Shown: piece by piece, positions 27,207 through 36,789 of the stretch | How the letters are laid out: each line of letters starts with the position of its first letter | How positions within the stretch are numbered: the first letter of the stretch is position 1 | NCBI RefSeq assembly: GCF_028475105.1 | Contig: NZ_CP116936.1 | Location: 2,789,501-2,853,500 of the forward strand | Reading direction: 5' to 3' | Source of the DNA: Micromonospora sp. LH3U1 | GTDB taxonomy: Bacteria > Actinomycetota > Actinomycetes > Mycobacteriales > Micromonosporaceae | Length of the DNA: 64,000 nt | The notes under the pieces: model-generated | Database searches by the model: none | Told to the model about the DNA's origin: nothing | What the model saw: only the letters and a program-made list of their open reading frames with translations | Made by a program: the position numbers and the translations under genes

Positions 27207-28562
27207 ATGGTGGCCAACGGCAAAAACCAGTTCGAGCGGCTCAGCGAGAGCGCGTACTACTCCGCCGTGGTCGAGGCGAACCGGGCGTACCTGGACGTCG
27301 CGGTGCCCAACCCGGCCGGCACGGAGCGGGAGTACTGGACCCTTTCCTGCCTGCCGAACACCAAGAGCAGCCCGCGTCGGCTGTCCGCGGTGTGCATGCG
27401 AACGATGGAGACGTTTGTTCTGCACCAACCGCTCGATCCGGAGAACCAGGACGTAGCCGAGGGGTTCGTCGTCGTCCGGCAGTCCGTGCTCCGTCGGCAC
27501 TGGCCGACCGGCCGAGCCCTGGCCCGGGAGTTTCCGGGCCTCACCGAGGAGCGGTCGGACTACCGGGACGCGGGACCGGACCAGGCTCGGGTGTGTGGTC
27601 CGTACGACCAGCTGGTTGCGGCGCTCGCCGACGAGCGCTTCGCTGCCGCAGTCCGGCACCTGACCTCCGCCCTCCTCACCGCGCGGACTATGCAGGGCGC
27701 CGGGCACAGCCACCGGCTTGTCGACGAGGTGCTGGGCCGCGCGCGCCCCGACACCGAGTGGATCTATCCGGTAAACGACCGGACCGAGATGTGGGGCTAC
27801 CACCAGGACGTGCCGGAGATGTTTGGGAGCCTGCCAGCCGACGGCGCATACGACGACTGGCACCTCTCCTCCTGCTTCCATCAGATCCGGGCCGGGGACC
27901 GCATCTGGGTCTACGCCAGCACCCCGCACCGGCGGGTCGTGGCCGCTGGGACCGCCTGGGCTGACCCGTACCTCCGCGCCGACGGCGACGGTTCGGAGTG
28001 GCGGCTGGAGATTCGCTGGGAGGTGCCGCTCACCCGTTTCCTACTCAGACGCGGCGTGGCGGGGACAGACGTATTGGAGAAGGTCGTGCAGGGCGTTCGC
28101 GCCGTGCAGCCGGTAGAGGCGGACCGCCTGGCCAAGATCCTGGACGAGGCCCGGGCGCCCGAACCCGAGGGACTGCCAGAGGGCCGCCGTCGGCGGCTGG
28201 CGCAGGTGACGGCCCGACAGGGACAGGCCGACTTCCGTCGCCAACTCATCGAGGCGTACCAGGGCCGCTGTGCGATCAGCGGTTGCGGCGTGGAGGCGGC
28301 GCTACAGGCCGCGCACATCGAGCCGTACGACGGGCCGGCCACCAACCGGGTATCCAATGGCCTTCTACTCCGAGCGGACCTACACAACCTCTTCGACCAA
28401 GGGTTGCTCTGGATCGACGACTCGTACCGGGTCCAGGTTGCGGAAGGGCTCGACCACTACGGCGAGTTCGCCGGGGTTGAACTCCCGCCGACGGCGGATC
28501 CCACGCACCGGCCGGACCAGCGGGCGTTGGCAGCGCACCGCCGCGACCACGGCGTAGATTGA
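27207..28562 (+). CDS. EVE-like/HNH endonuclease, probable modification-dependent restriction enzyme
   Basis: 451 residues from ATG 27207 (GAGGAG upstream; TTG 27153 is the alternative). The N-terminal half is similar to none I recognise. A central segment, WHLSSCFHQIRAGDRIWVYA ... VVAAGTAWADPYL, has the look of an EVE/PUA-like base-reader domain. The C-terminus is a clear HNH domain: RGQADFRRQLIEAYQGRCAI, AAHIEPYDGPATNRVSNGLL, RADLHNLFDQGLL. Reader-HNH fusions of this type are known type IV (modified-DNA-specific) restriction enzymes. The HNH assignment is firm, the reader domain is inference. Confidence 0.78.
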   Translation: MVANGKNQFERLSESAYYSAVVEANRAYLDVAVPNPAGTEREYWTLSCLPNTKSSPRRLSAVCMRTMETFVLHQPLDPENQDVAEGFVVVRQSVLRRHWPTGRALAREFPGLTEERSDYRDAGPDQARVCGPYDQLVAALADERFAAAVRHLTSALLTARTMQGAGHSHRLVDEVLGRARPDTEWIYPVNDRTEMWGYHQDVPEMFGSLPADGAYDDWHLSSCFHQIRAGDRIWVYASTPHRRVVAAGTAWADPYLRADGDGSEWRLEIRWEVPLTRFLLRRGVAGTDVLEKVVQGVRAVQPVEADRLAKILDEARAPEPEGLPEGRRRRLAQVTARQGQADFRRQLIEAYQGRCAISGCGVEAALQAAHIEPYDGPATNRVSNGLLLRADLHNLFDQGLLWIDDSYRVQVAEGLDHYGEFAGVELPPTADPTHRPDQRALAAHRRDHGVD

Positions 28563-29040
28563 CGATTCCGCAGCCGACCGACACCCGGACGGTGCGGTCG
28601 ACCGCGGCGGTACTTACGAGGGCACGCACAGGGAGCCTCCTGATCAGGGCCTGGGCAGGAATCCTCGGCAGGCATTCCAGCCGGCCTCAGGTGCTGTGCG
28701 CCTCCTCAAAGCGGAGAGCCACGAGACCACCGGCGCATGCGGTGACTACAGTGCGCGGCCCAGGGCACACGTCTTCGCCCGCCTCGCCGGTCACGGCCTG
28801 GTGCTGATGCCGCATTGGCCGTACGCCTTCGAGCGCTCCGACGCCGCGTCCGACGCCGTAGTGGTGACGAACTGGCAGGCGGACGCCCCGGCGAAGGCGC
28901 TCGTCGACCCGTCGACCGGGCCAGGCCTGGGGCCATGTGTCGACGGGGCCACCGCGCGACGAGGACTGATGGCGCCTGTCACCAGCCGACACGATCTACG
29001 GTCTACCCGCCACTGGGGACAGTGACACGGAGGTGCGCCA
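28563..29040. other. Gap without a supported gene
   Basis: About 480 bases between the HNH gene and an IS30 fragment. A plus-strand frame 28696-29025 is open but shows no family pattern, and both strands have overlapping shadow ORFs. Confidence 0.45.
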
Positions 29041-29421
29041 ATCAAACCGGGATGTGGATACCTGCGGCTGGTGCACCTGCCCGTCGACCGCACCGCCGAA
29101 GCCGTCCGCGACGCGCCCCTCGCCGTACTGGCGGGACTTCCCGAGGCCGAGCGCCTCACACTGACCTGTGACCAGGGCGCGGAGATGGCCCATCAACAGC
29201 AGGTTGCACCGTTGCTGCGTGACGGGGTGCTCTTCGCCCATCCCGGCCGGCCGTCGCAGCGCGGCACGAACGAGATCACCAACGGTCCGCTGCGCCAGTA
29301 CTTCCCCAACCGCAGGGACCTGTCGCAGCACACCGCCGCCGATCTCCGCGCCGTCGAGCAACGCCTCAACGACCGGCCTCGCAAGACGCTAGGCCGGCGC
29401 ACCCGGCCGACGTCTTCCACG
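29041..29421 (+). pseudogene. IS30-family transposase C-terminal fragment
   Basis: Reads YLRLVHLPVDRTAEAVRDAP, then LTLTCDQGAEMAHQQQ, PSQRGTNEITNGPLRQYFPN and RLNDRPRKTLG. These correspond to the second Asp and the QRGTNE glutamate of the IS30 DDE catalytic domain and its tail. The N-terminal HTH and first Asp are missing, so it is inactive. Confidence 0.8.
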
Positions 29422-29963
29422 CCGCTCTGGCACCCTGACGACCGTCACCGTTGCGACGACCGCTCGAATCCGACCTCCCAGATTGGTCGGTTCACGGGCC
29501 CCTGGAGGTGGTCCCTGGCGTGCAGTCGGCGTTGGACCGAGACGTTCGACTCGTCCGCGGTGCCCGCCAATCGGCTGCTTGCTCTGGTCGACGCCGCATT
29601 TGCCACACTCGACTCGTGAGGCTTCGTAGAGTTCGGCTGGCCGATGCGAGACCTACGTGACGTGCTGGCCGATTTGAAGGACACGGACGGGTCGTCAGGC
29701 TCAGTTTCCTTTGTGATGACCTGGCAGCGGCAGACGGAACACCGTCCGCCGGCCCTGGCCCAGAGGATTTTCCTCGTCCGATCAGAGACGCCCCGCATCG
29801 GACGGTACGCCATCACACCGACTCGTCGGCATCCTCGACGCCACACGAGCCGACCTTCCACCCGCGACAGACGCAGCACTCCACGCTGCCCTGTGTTTGG
29901 GCCTTGGTTGTCGCCGCCCAGCACTGCGTGAGAACGTGGCCCTTCAGGCAGATGCGGAGAACC
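29422..29963. other. Debris region between the IS30 fragment and the pentapeptide gene
   Basis: Holds an HNH N-terminal fragment on the minus strand (listed separately) and otherwise no supported coding. The last ~60 bases probably carry the promoter of the 29964 gene. Confidence 0.4.
29676..29813 (-). pseudogene. HNH-type protein, N-terminal fragment
   Basis: About 46 codons read VSDRTRKILWARAGGRCSVC followed by RCQVITKETEPDD, the start of a Cys-containing HNH endonuclease family (RTRKxLWARSGGRCAxC). The downstream HxxP and HNH part is absent and the frame continues into unrelated sequence. Only a fragment. Confidence 0.5.
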
Positions 29964-31271
29964 ATGGCAGAGCATCGAGTGCGGGGCGCGCGTCCCTGGG
30001 TATGGGGAGTTGGCGGCCTCGTGGGCGGGCTCCTGCTCGCGTTCGCGCTTGTGGTGGGTCCGTGGCTACTCACCCGATACCCTCATCAGGGACTGACAGC
30101 CGAGCAGAAGTTCAAGGCCAGGAACGACGTACGGACAACGCTTGTGCAGGCCCTGGCCGGACTTGCCGTGGCTGGCGGTCTCGTTGTCACCTACAGCACC
30201 TATCGCCAGAACCAGCGTGATCAAGCGGACCGGCGGATCGAGCAAGACCGATCACATCGGCTCATCGAGGTTAGGCATGTCAACGACCTCTACATGAAAG
30301 CGGTCGAGCAGCTCGGTCATGCCCAAGCGCCGGTTCGGCTCGGTGCCCTGTACTCCTTGGCGCAGCTCGCTCAGGCAAACCTGGGACAGCGGCAGACCGT
30401 GGTCGACGTGTTGTGCGCCTACTTGCGCATGCCCTACTCACTCGCGGATTCAGCTACGCCGGCCGCAAAGGAGGAGCACGCGCAGCAGCTCCAAGTGCGT
30501 CTGACTGCTCAACGTCTCCTCGCTGGCCACCTCTGTCTCCCCCGCGATGTGTCGGCTGCGGACGCCGGGCGCGCGCAGCAACGGGTTGCGTCCGAGGACG
30601 ACGTCTTCTGGCCTGGCATCAGTCTGGACTTGACCGGTGCATCTCTCGTCGACTTTGAGTTCGCCGGGTTGTCGGTCCTCGGGGCAGTCTTCGACCGGGC
30701 AAAATTTGCAGCCTCCACGATCTTCACTGGCGCTACCTTCTTCGGCTTCGCCGGGTTCCGCGGCGCAAGCTTCGACGAGGAAGCCGTGTTCGACAAAGCA
30801 ACCTTCGCCGGCCACACCGACTTTCGTGGGGCGACCTTCGTGGAAGCTGGCTTCGTCAGTGCAGCCTTCCATGACGGTGTCTGGTTCGACGAAGCAGTTT
30901 TTAAGGTCGACGTCAACTTGGCCTACAGCCGTTACGGCGGCTATGCCGTGTTCAGCAAGGTCACCTTCAACGGCGGCGCCTGGTTTGACATGGCACGCTT
31001 CATCGATAGCGCCACGTTTGAAGAGGCTACCTTTAGCGGTGGAGTCTCATTCCAATCTGATACGCCCCTGGATGCCATGTTCAATGGCGCGCGCGTACTG
31101 CCGCCGAGCGACGAGTACCTCGAAAGCGGCCGCGATGCCGACCGGGAATGGCCACCTGGATGGACCGTGCAGCCGGATGAAGACGACCCTAACCGCGGTA
31201 CGTTGGTTCGCCTGCAGCCCAAGAATCCCTCCGAGGTGATGCCACCATCCTCCCGACCGAATGCTGACTGA
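29964..31271 (+). CDS. Membrane-anchored pentapeptide-repeat protein
   Basis: 435 residues from ATG 29964, GGAGA five bases upstream. Two N-terminal TM segments (VWGVGGLVGGLLLAFALVVG and LVQALAGLAVAGGLVVTYS) precede a charged coiled segment (RQNQRDQADRRIEQDRSHRL) and a helical domain (VRLGALYSLAQLAQ). The C-terminal half is a run of F-containing pentapeptide repeats (FDRAKFAAST, FRGASFDEEAVFDKATFAGH), forming a right-handed beta-helix. Actinobacterial proteins of this layout are common; function unknown. It lies between the IS30 debris and an IS3-family element. Confidence 0.8.
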   Translation: MAEHRVRGARPWVWGVGGLVGGLLLAFALVVGPWLLTRYPHQGLTAEQKFKARNDVRTTLVQALAGLAVAGGLVVTYSTYRQNQRDQADRRIEQDRSHRLIEVRHVNDLYMKAVEQLGHAQAPVRLGALYSLAQLAQANLGQRQTVVDVLCAYLRMPYSLADSATPAAKEEHAQQLQVRLTAQRLLAGHLCLPRDVSAADAGRAQQRVASEDDVFWPGISLDLTGASLVDFEFAGLSVLGAVFDRAKFAASTIFTGATFFGFAGFRGASFDEEAVFDKATFAGHTDFRGATFVEAGFVSAAFHDGVWFDEAVFKVDVNLAYSRYGGYAVFSKVTFNGGAWFDMARFIDSATFEEATFSGGVSFQSDTPLDAMFNGARVLPPSDEYLESGRDADREWPPGWTVQPDEDDPNRGTLVRLQPKNPSEVMPPSSRPNAD

Positions 31272-31377
31272 AGAAGCTGGCCATTCCGTCACGCCGCATC
31301 AGACCCCTGGGCTGATTGTCGACGCGAGGAGACCTTGAGCGGCCCCCGCTTTCATCGAGCTTCTTGATCAGGGTCTG

Positions 31378-31707
31378 ATGGCCGTGGGGAGGAAGTCGTC
31401 CGTGGCAGCAACGAAGAAGTACCCCGACGAGCTGCGTCAGCGCGCTGTGCGTTTGTACCGAGTCGGACCCAAAGCCCGTCATCCGGCGGCCGAGCAACTC
31501 GGCGTGCATCACGAGGCGTTGCGGAACTGGATCCGGCAGGCCGAGGCCGACGCGGGCGAGCGCATCGATCGGCCCACCAGCGAGATGGTCGAGGAGAACC
31601 GGCGGCTGCGTCGCGAGGTGGCGGAGCTGCGGCAGGCGAACGAGATCCTGAAAGCGGCGAGTGCGTATTTCGCGGCGGAGCTTGGCCCGACCCGGCGACG
31701 GTCATGA
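31378..31707 (+). CDS. IS3-family transposase OrfA
   Basis: 109 residues: an HTH domain (YPDELRQRAVRLYRVGPKA ... QLGVHHEALRNWIRQAEAD) followed by a leucine-zipper-like coil (EENRRLRREVAELRQANEIL, KAASAYFAAEL), the canonical OrfA layout. Intact, but useless without OrfB. Confidence 0.85.
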   Translation: MAVGRKSSVAATKKYPDELRQRAVRLYRVGPKARHPAAEQLGVHHEALRNWIRQAEADAGERIDRPTSEMVEENRRLRREVAELRQANEILKAASAYFAAELGPTRRRS

Positions 31708-32632
31708 CGTTCATTTTTGAACACCGTGACCAGTTCACGGTCGTGCTCCTGCTACGGGTCCTGAACATCGGCGCCTCGACTTACTACGCGTGGGTCCGGC
31801 AGGTCGAGCAGCCCTGCGACCGCGACGTGGTCGACCTGGGGCTGATGTCCAACATCCACGAGATCTGGGAGGCGTCTGGGCGCACCTACGGCGCGGACCG
31901 GGTGCACCGGCAGTTGCGCCGTGACGGAATTCGCGTGGGCCGCAAGCGGGTCGAGCGGCTGATGGCGGCCCAGGGCTGGCAGGGCGCGTTCCTGCGTCGA
32001 GGCTGGCGCGGCGGCTCCACGAGGCAGGACCCACGGGCGACGCCGGCGCCGGATCTGGTCAACCGGCAGTTCACCGCGCCCGGGTCGAACCGGCTCTGGG
32101 TCGCCGATGCCACCCCGCATCCCCTGCGGCGAGGGCGTGTTCTGGCTGGCCGCGGTCCGTGATGCGTTCTCCCCGCCGGATCGTCGGCTGGAAGACCTCC
32201 GACCGCTGCGACACCGACCTGATCCTCGCCGCCCTCGAATACGGCATCTGGTCCCGCGACGTCCGCGACGGCCAGCTGATCCACCACTCGGACCGCAGGT
32301 CGAACTACACGTCTTTCCGCTTCGCGGAACGCTTACAGGACAACGGAATCCTGCCCTCAATGGGCTCCATCGGCGACTCATTCGACAACGCGCTCATGGA
32401 GAACTTCTGGTCGACGCTGAAGATCGAACTCGTCTACCGCACCTCATGGCGCACCCGAGACGAGGCCGAGAACCCGATCTTCGCCTACATCGACGGCTGG
32501 TACAACACCCGCCGCATCCAACGCGAACTGGGCTACCTCAGCCCCGACGAGTACGAGACCGCCTGGCACACCCGCCAGCACGGCCCAGCCGAGCCAACTA
32601 TCCCCACCCCTGCACCAGCCGGCAGCAGGTAA
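31704..32632 (+). pseudogene. IS3-family transposase OrfB with two frameshifts
   Basis: Frame 1 (31704-~32105) covers the HTH_21 region and the first Asp (NRLWVADATP). A second frame carries CGEGVFWLAAVRDAFS (~32124-32165). A third (32159-32632) has RIVGWKTSDRCDTDLILAAL, the second Asp in IHHSDRRSNYTS (the usual Gly after DR is Arg) and the Glu in DNALMENFWSTLK. An extra C in a run near 32175 explains the second shift. Inactive. Confidence 0.8.
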
Positions 32633-32700
32633 CCACTGCTCCAGCAAAGCGGGGGGACTCACTCATGCCGTAAGGCGGGCGCGGTGGCACGGCCAGCGGG

Positions 32701-32955
32701 GGCGATCAGACCTGGCGGGGATCCGTGAGGGACCCCCGTTTACCCCCCCCGAAAACCCCGCTTGATCGTTGACGAAGGGTGACAAGGAGTGATGAGCGTC
32801 TGGCGGTGTCTCTGCAGCTCAGCGACCGCTTTCGGCAAGCAATGACAAGCTTGGTCCGATTACTGTCGGTGACAAGGGGTTTTGACAAGCAATGACAAGC
32901 TCTAAACGAGGCTCGACATGAGGTTCTCGTGGGCTCAAAACTCCACGTTCCCAGT
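32701..32955 (+). repeat. Island repeat, copy 3 (subfamily A)
   Basis: Left segment GATCAGACCTGGCGGGG; the poly-C motif at 32738 has two extra C residues; heptamers GGGTGACAAGG, CAATGACAAGC, GGTGACAAGGGG, TTGACAAGCAATGACAAGC. The T-arm-like end is eroded (GGGCTCAAAACTCCACG) and the hairpin is lost. Separates the IS3 remnant from the methyltransferase-HEPN block. Confidence 0.85.
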
Positions 32956-33066
32956 ACGCACTGGTCCTAAGGCGAGGGAAGGCGCATTTGGTGGACCTGA
33001 GGCGTGCACCGAGCGCGTTGATGGGGGCGGTTACGCCTCATCGCACCCGTCCTATGCCTAAGTCCA

Positions 33067-35994
33067 TCAAGGGTTCATCCATGAGCACAAAGCCGCGAAG
33101 ACTTCCGTGCTTTCCAGTTCATGCCCTCTATCCAAACTCTTGAGCAGCGCCGTCGATCGACTAAGTCGATCAGGGTAGTAGAGCTCCGGAGTGAGGCAGG
33201 AGGGGCAGTCCTCCAGGACGCAGAAGGGGGCTAGGGGAAACCTGTCTCCATTTTCGCTTACTACGTAAAGCCGATGGTCACCCACGGGTTGTGAGGCGTC
33301 GAACTCTAGCGGCTCGAAGTCCGGGTGATCTCCCATGATCGCAAGGGCTGAGACCCGGAATTTGTCGGACTCTGGCACCCAGCTCAATCGCGTCGGGTAA
33401 ACCCATTTAGCTTTAGCGAGGAACGAGCTTGCAGAGAGACCCCTGAACATTAGCTGTTCGATATTGTTGAGACTCTTCTCAATCTCTGCCTGAGTGCGAG
33501 GGCCTGCCCCATGTCTAACCTTATTCCTCAAAGAGACAAGCGATTCGAGATCTGAAATAAGACCCTTTCCTCCTTTTTGAGTGGCTGTCGCTTGTGCCAA
33601 GCCAGCGGCTTCATCGCCGCCCTTCCTCGCGAAGTTTCCAGCCGCTCTAATTACTCCGAGCCAGTGGCCGAGGGACACGCCACCCCGTTCTACTGATTCT
33701 GACCAGCTCGTGACCTCGCTCAGATCCTGCCATCCCCTGTCTGCTGCGAGCGATAGCGAAACGATACCGAGGGACAAAATAAGTGATTCGACGCACTGGA
33801 TTGCGCTCTCGTGGCGCTCCTGAAGGGAACTGCTGTGCCGGAAGCGCCGTACAGCCCGAGCGATGGCATAGGGATACGCGTCCTGGAAGGCCTGGTAAGG
33901 ATGCTTCTGTTTGCGCAGGTTCTGCGCCGTCAGTGCGCTCAGTTCTGCGGCAGCATCTAGCCGGAGCCGTCGCTCACTGCTCGTACAGTTATCGAACACC
34001 TTCACCCGAGATTCGTCTAGCATGGTTAGAATTTGGCGAGCTTCCTTCACCCCCTCCTTCACCTTGAGCATGGCAGAGGTGATGGAAATATGACTTCCAT
34101 CGCAAGGCGGGATCAAAATATCGGCTAGTCCACCCGACCGAATTCTAGGAACAACATCATAGCGGGGGAACTGGCTCTCCGCTTGATTGCTTGAAAGGTA
34201 CTCGACCAGGTACTCAGGGGGGAATGCGTGGCCCGTCGGCCTAATCACAACCAATCCTTGTCCGGCTTGGACCCCTTCATAAGTTTCGGGAAGTACTGTC
34301 CAATGCCGAGATTCGCCCAAATCCCGGCCGACGATGTCGCCGCTACTTAGACGTCGCTTTGGTTCTCGTCCTGTCTTCCGGACAGGAAGTTGTCCTACCT
34401 CCGGCAACACTGCGGTCAGGAGCGAGGGGTGAAGTACCCGCACCTCTTTTGGGACTGCTTCTTGGCGCTCCGTTCTATCCAGGTCGGAAGCCGGAACCCA
34501 CCCCGTGAATACCTCTGCGAAGTCTCCTAGCCGCAATGCTTTTTCTTCGAGGAGCCGTTGCTGTTCCCTGCTCTCTCTATAGCGCTGGAGGCTGAGGTCA
34601 TAGTCGTTGGCGACGATGTTGTGCTTCTCCACCAAAAAACTCTGGTCGGTCCGATTGCGCTTACGCTCGCTGTTATCGCGTTCTTTCCATCGGGCCACAA
34701 GGTCCGGAAGGTTGCTCATGTCATGCTCGGTCGCTGTCAGTTTCGTGATAGGAGTGGGGCCGAGTTTGTCCCAGCTCAACAGGGGAGTCTGCTTCCCGTC
34801 CAAGCTCCAACCGTCGGCCGTGACTTCGTAGAACCACACAAGGTCAGTTCCACCGCTGTTGGTTTTCGTAAAAAGCAATATCGCTGCCGGTACTCCCAGG
34901 TGGTGCGTGAACGTGCCTTTGGGTAGCTTTACGACTCCGTCGAGCCTGTGCTCCTCGACCAGGATCCGACGTATTTCCTTGTGCGCCTTGCTTGAACCGA
35001 AGAGGACCCCGTCCGGCACGATGACAGCAGCGCGACCGCCAGGCTTTAGTAGCCGGATAGTGAGAGCCACGAAGAGTAGTTCGGTCTTTTTGGTCTTGAC
35101 CAGTCGCTGCAGGTCCCTGGAGGTGCTGTCAGCGTCAATGCTTCCGGCGAACGGCGGATTGGCCATGACCAGGGAGTATTTTTCCGACTCGCTGACGTTC
35201 TCGGCCAGTGAGTCGCGGTAGCGAATGTCCGGGTTCTCGACGCCGTGCAGCAGCATGTTCATGCTGCCGATGCGCAGCATGGTGTTGTCGAAGTCGAAGC
35301 CGTGGAACATGCCTTCGTGAAAGTGTTTTTGCTGGATGGTGTCCGAAAGCGCGTCGGGATGGGTCCGGCGGACGTACTCCCCAGCCTCAACTAGGAAGCC
35401 GGCGGTGCCGCACGCCGGATCGCAAATCTCGTCGGTGGGCGTCGGGGCCATCATCTCAACTACTGACTGGATGATGTGTTGAGGGGTTCGGAACTGGCCG
35501 TTGTGGCCAGCCGTGGCGATCTTGCTGAGTGCATACTCGTAGAGCTCGCCCATGGTGTCACGGTCATCCATCCGGAGGCCATCAAGCATGTCAACAACTC
35601 GGGAAAGCAGGGCCGGGTTGGGGATTGTGAATCGGGCGTCCTTCATGTGGTGCGAGTAGGTCGACTCGTCGCCGCCCAGCGTCCTCAGGAAGGGGAAGAC
35701 CCGCTCGCTGACGATCTTGAACATCTCGCTCGGCGCTGCATGCGCGAACCGCGACCAGCGCAGGTCGTCGTACTTGCATCCCTGGTCGTCGCAACTCTCA
35801 GGGAAAATGTGGCGTTCCATTGGCTCGCCGGTTCGGATCGCTTTCTTCTCTTCGAGTGTGTGTAGGTCGTCCAGCCGCTTGATGAAGAGCAGGTAGGTGA
35901 TCTGCTCGATGACCTCCAGCGGGTTGGAGATCCCACCCGACCAGAAAGCGTCCCAGAGGCGGTCGATTTTACTCTTCAGTTCACCGGTGATCAC
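33067..35994 (-). CDS. HsdM-like N6-adenine methyltransferase fused to TRD and C-terminal HEPN domain
   Basis: 975 residues from GTG 35994. Residues 1-150 are an HsdM_N-like helical domain (KIDRLWDAFWSGGISNP). The SAM motif DPACGTAGFL begins at 192; the catalytic NPPF is at 279-282, the form used by N6-adenine methyltransferases. About residues 480-640 resemble a type I specificity TRD (LRLGDFAEVFTGWVPASDLD ... RRLSSGDIVGRDLG). The last ~270 residues (from YPYAIARAVRRFRHSSSLQE) form a helical domain with RNKVRH at 823-828, a HEPN Rx4H motif, and a tail with CVLEDCPSC and LLKSLDRGHE. No HsdR helicase-nuclease is adjacent, so this is not an ordinary type I system. Inferred: methylation plus RNase-based abortive response. 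Confidence 0.8.
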   Translation of the reverse strand: MITGELKSKIDRLWDAFWSGGISNPLEVIEQITYLLFIKRLDDLHTLEEKKAIRTGEPMERHIFPESCDDQGCKYDDLRWSRFAHAAPSEMFKIVSERVFPFLRTLGGDESTYSHHMKDARFTIPNPALLSRVVDMLDGLRMDDRDTMGELYEYALSKIATAGHNGQFRTPQHIIQSVVEMMAPTPTDEICDPACGTAGFLVEAGEYVRRTHPDALSDTIQQKHFHEGMFHGFDFDNTMLRIGSMNMLLHGVENPDIRYRDSLAENVSESEKYSLVMANPPFAGSIDADSTSRDLQRLVKTKKTELLFVALTIRLLKPGGRAAVIVPDGVLFGSSKAHKEIRRILVEEHRLDGVVKLPKGTFTHHLGVPAAILLFTKTNSGGTDLVWFYEVTADGWSLDGKQTPLLSWDKLGPTPITKLTATEHDMSNLPDLVARWKERDNSERKRNRTDQSFLVEKHNIVANDYDLSLQRYRESREQQRLLEEKALRLGDFAEVFTGWVPASDLDRTERQEAVPKEVRVLHPSLLTAVLPEVGQLPVRKTGREPKRRLSSGDIVGRDLGESRHWTVLPETYEGVQAGQGLVVIRPTGHAFPPEYLVEYLSSNQAESQFPRYDVVPRIRSGGLADILIPPCDGSHISITSAMLKVKEGVKEARQILTMLDESRVKVFDNCTSSERRLRLDAAAELSALTAQNLRKQKHPYQAFQDAYPYAIARAVRRFRHSSSLQERHESAIQCVESLILSLGIVSLSLAADRGWQDLSEVTSWSESVERGGVSLGHWLGVIRAAGNFARKGGDEAAGLAQATATQKGGKGLISDLESLVSLRNKVRHGAGPRTQAEIEKSLNNIEQLMFRGLSASSFLAKAKWVYPTRLSWVPESDKFRVSALAIMGDHPDFEPLEFDASQPVGDHRLYVVSENGDRFPLAPFCVLEDCPSCLTPELYYPDRLSRSTALLKSLDRGHELESTEVFAALCSWMNP

Positions 35995-36789
35995 TTAGCT
36001 TCTGTCCCCATGCGGTCGGCCGTGTCGAGTTGACTTTCGTAGGCTAGTGCGGGGTGATTGACTACGGCATGGGGCGTTGAGATGATTCCGCGGACCGACA
36101 GGCGCTCGACCAGCGCCAGGACCGCTTGGCGTCCCGGTCCGATGAGATGACGGTTGGACCGGTCGATAGTTCGAGCCACGAGGGAGCTACTCCGAGTTCT
36201 ACCTGGTGTGGCACCTCGAGCCGGCCCTGGCACCGATCGCATTCCCCGAGCGGACGCCCAACGCCATAAGGGATTGAGCCTTTTCATCCTCGGTGGTCGG
36301 GTTTTGACGCGATGTAGGACGAGGGTGGCCTGCACGGTCGGGGTCGCCCGGTGCGGGCTGCAGCGCAGCCTGGTCGGTACTTTCCAGGTCGCCCGGCGGT
36401 GGTCTGGGCTGTTCGACGAGCTGAGGGACATGATCGGGGCGCGTTTGGCCAGCCCGAGCCAGGGCGTCGGGTCCGGGATTCGTGGTTGCTGGCGCCGCTG
36501 GCGACCAGAAGCTGCTGGACGATCGCGGAGCACGCAGGTGACGACGGTCCGGACGGGAGGCAGGACCTGATTGGTCGGGCCAGCTGGGACGACGCCGAGG
36601 TCCGTGTTGACGTGTGGGACTTCGTCGCGGCTCGTCTCGGGCACCCCGACGGTGTCCTGCTGATCGACGAGACCGGAGACCCGGCTGTCGGCGGCCGGCG
36701 GTCTCATCTTGGGCTCACCTGGCCCAGGGAGGTGTCGACGGCGACACCCACTTGACGGTGACCGCTGCGCTGCGGCAAGAGCCGGGGCG
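35995..36789. other. Debris region with IS701-type fragment
   Basis: Roughly 800 bases between two minus-strand genes. It contains the IS701-like fragment listed separately and, at about 36190-36270, plus strand, a short protein-like tail (YSEFYLVWHLEPALAPIAFP, then a stop) of unknown family. The long minus-strand frame across the region (35991-36932) is low-complexity and rejected. Confidence 0.45.
36400..36715 (+). pseudogene. IS701-family transposase N-terminal fragment
   Basis: Two frames combine: LFDELRDMIGARLASPSQ (about 36410-36470) and RSCWTIAEHAGDDGPDGRQD, LIGRASWDDAEVRVDVWDFV, LGHPDGVLLIDETGD. They follow the IS701 order around the first catalytic Asp (VxDETG). It lacks the remaining two thirds and is frameshifted. 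Confidence 0.6.

Larger units (their letters stand above)
31378..32632 (+). mobile_element. IS3-family insertion sequence, inactivated
   Basis: Two-ORF IS3-type element. OrfA (31378-31707) overlaps OrfB (31704 onward) by an ATGA, as usual for this family. OrfB needs two frameshifts, near 32110 and 32165. Terminal inverted repeats were not delimited by eye. The element sits immediately left of repeat copy 3. Confidence 0.8.

Noticed and set aside
28696..29025. Open frame between the HNH gene and the IS30 fragment
   Set aside because: No family pattern, no ribosome-binding site, competing frames on the other strand.
32706..32888. Minus-strand ORFs recurring in every repeat copy (LVTDSNR-type peptides)
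   Set aside because: The frame follows DNA similarity only, has no ribosome-binding site, and the copy 7 version runs across the tRNA, producing the well-known spurious tRNA-antisense peptide.
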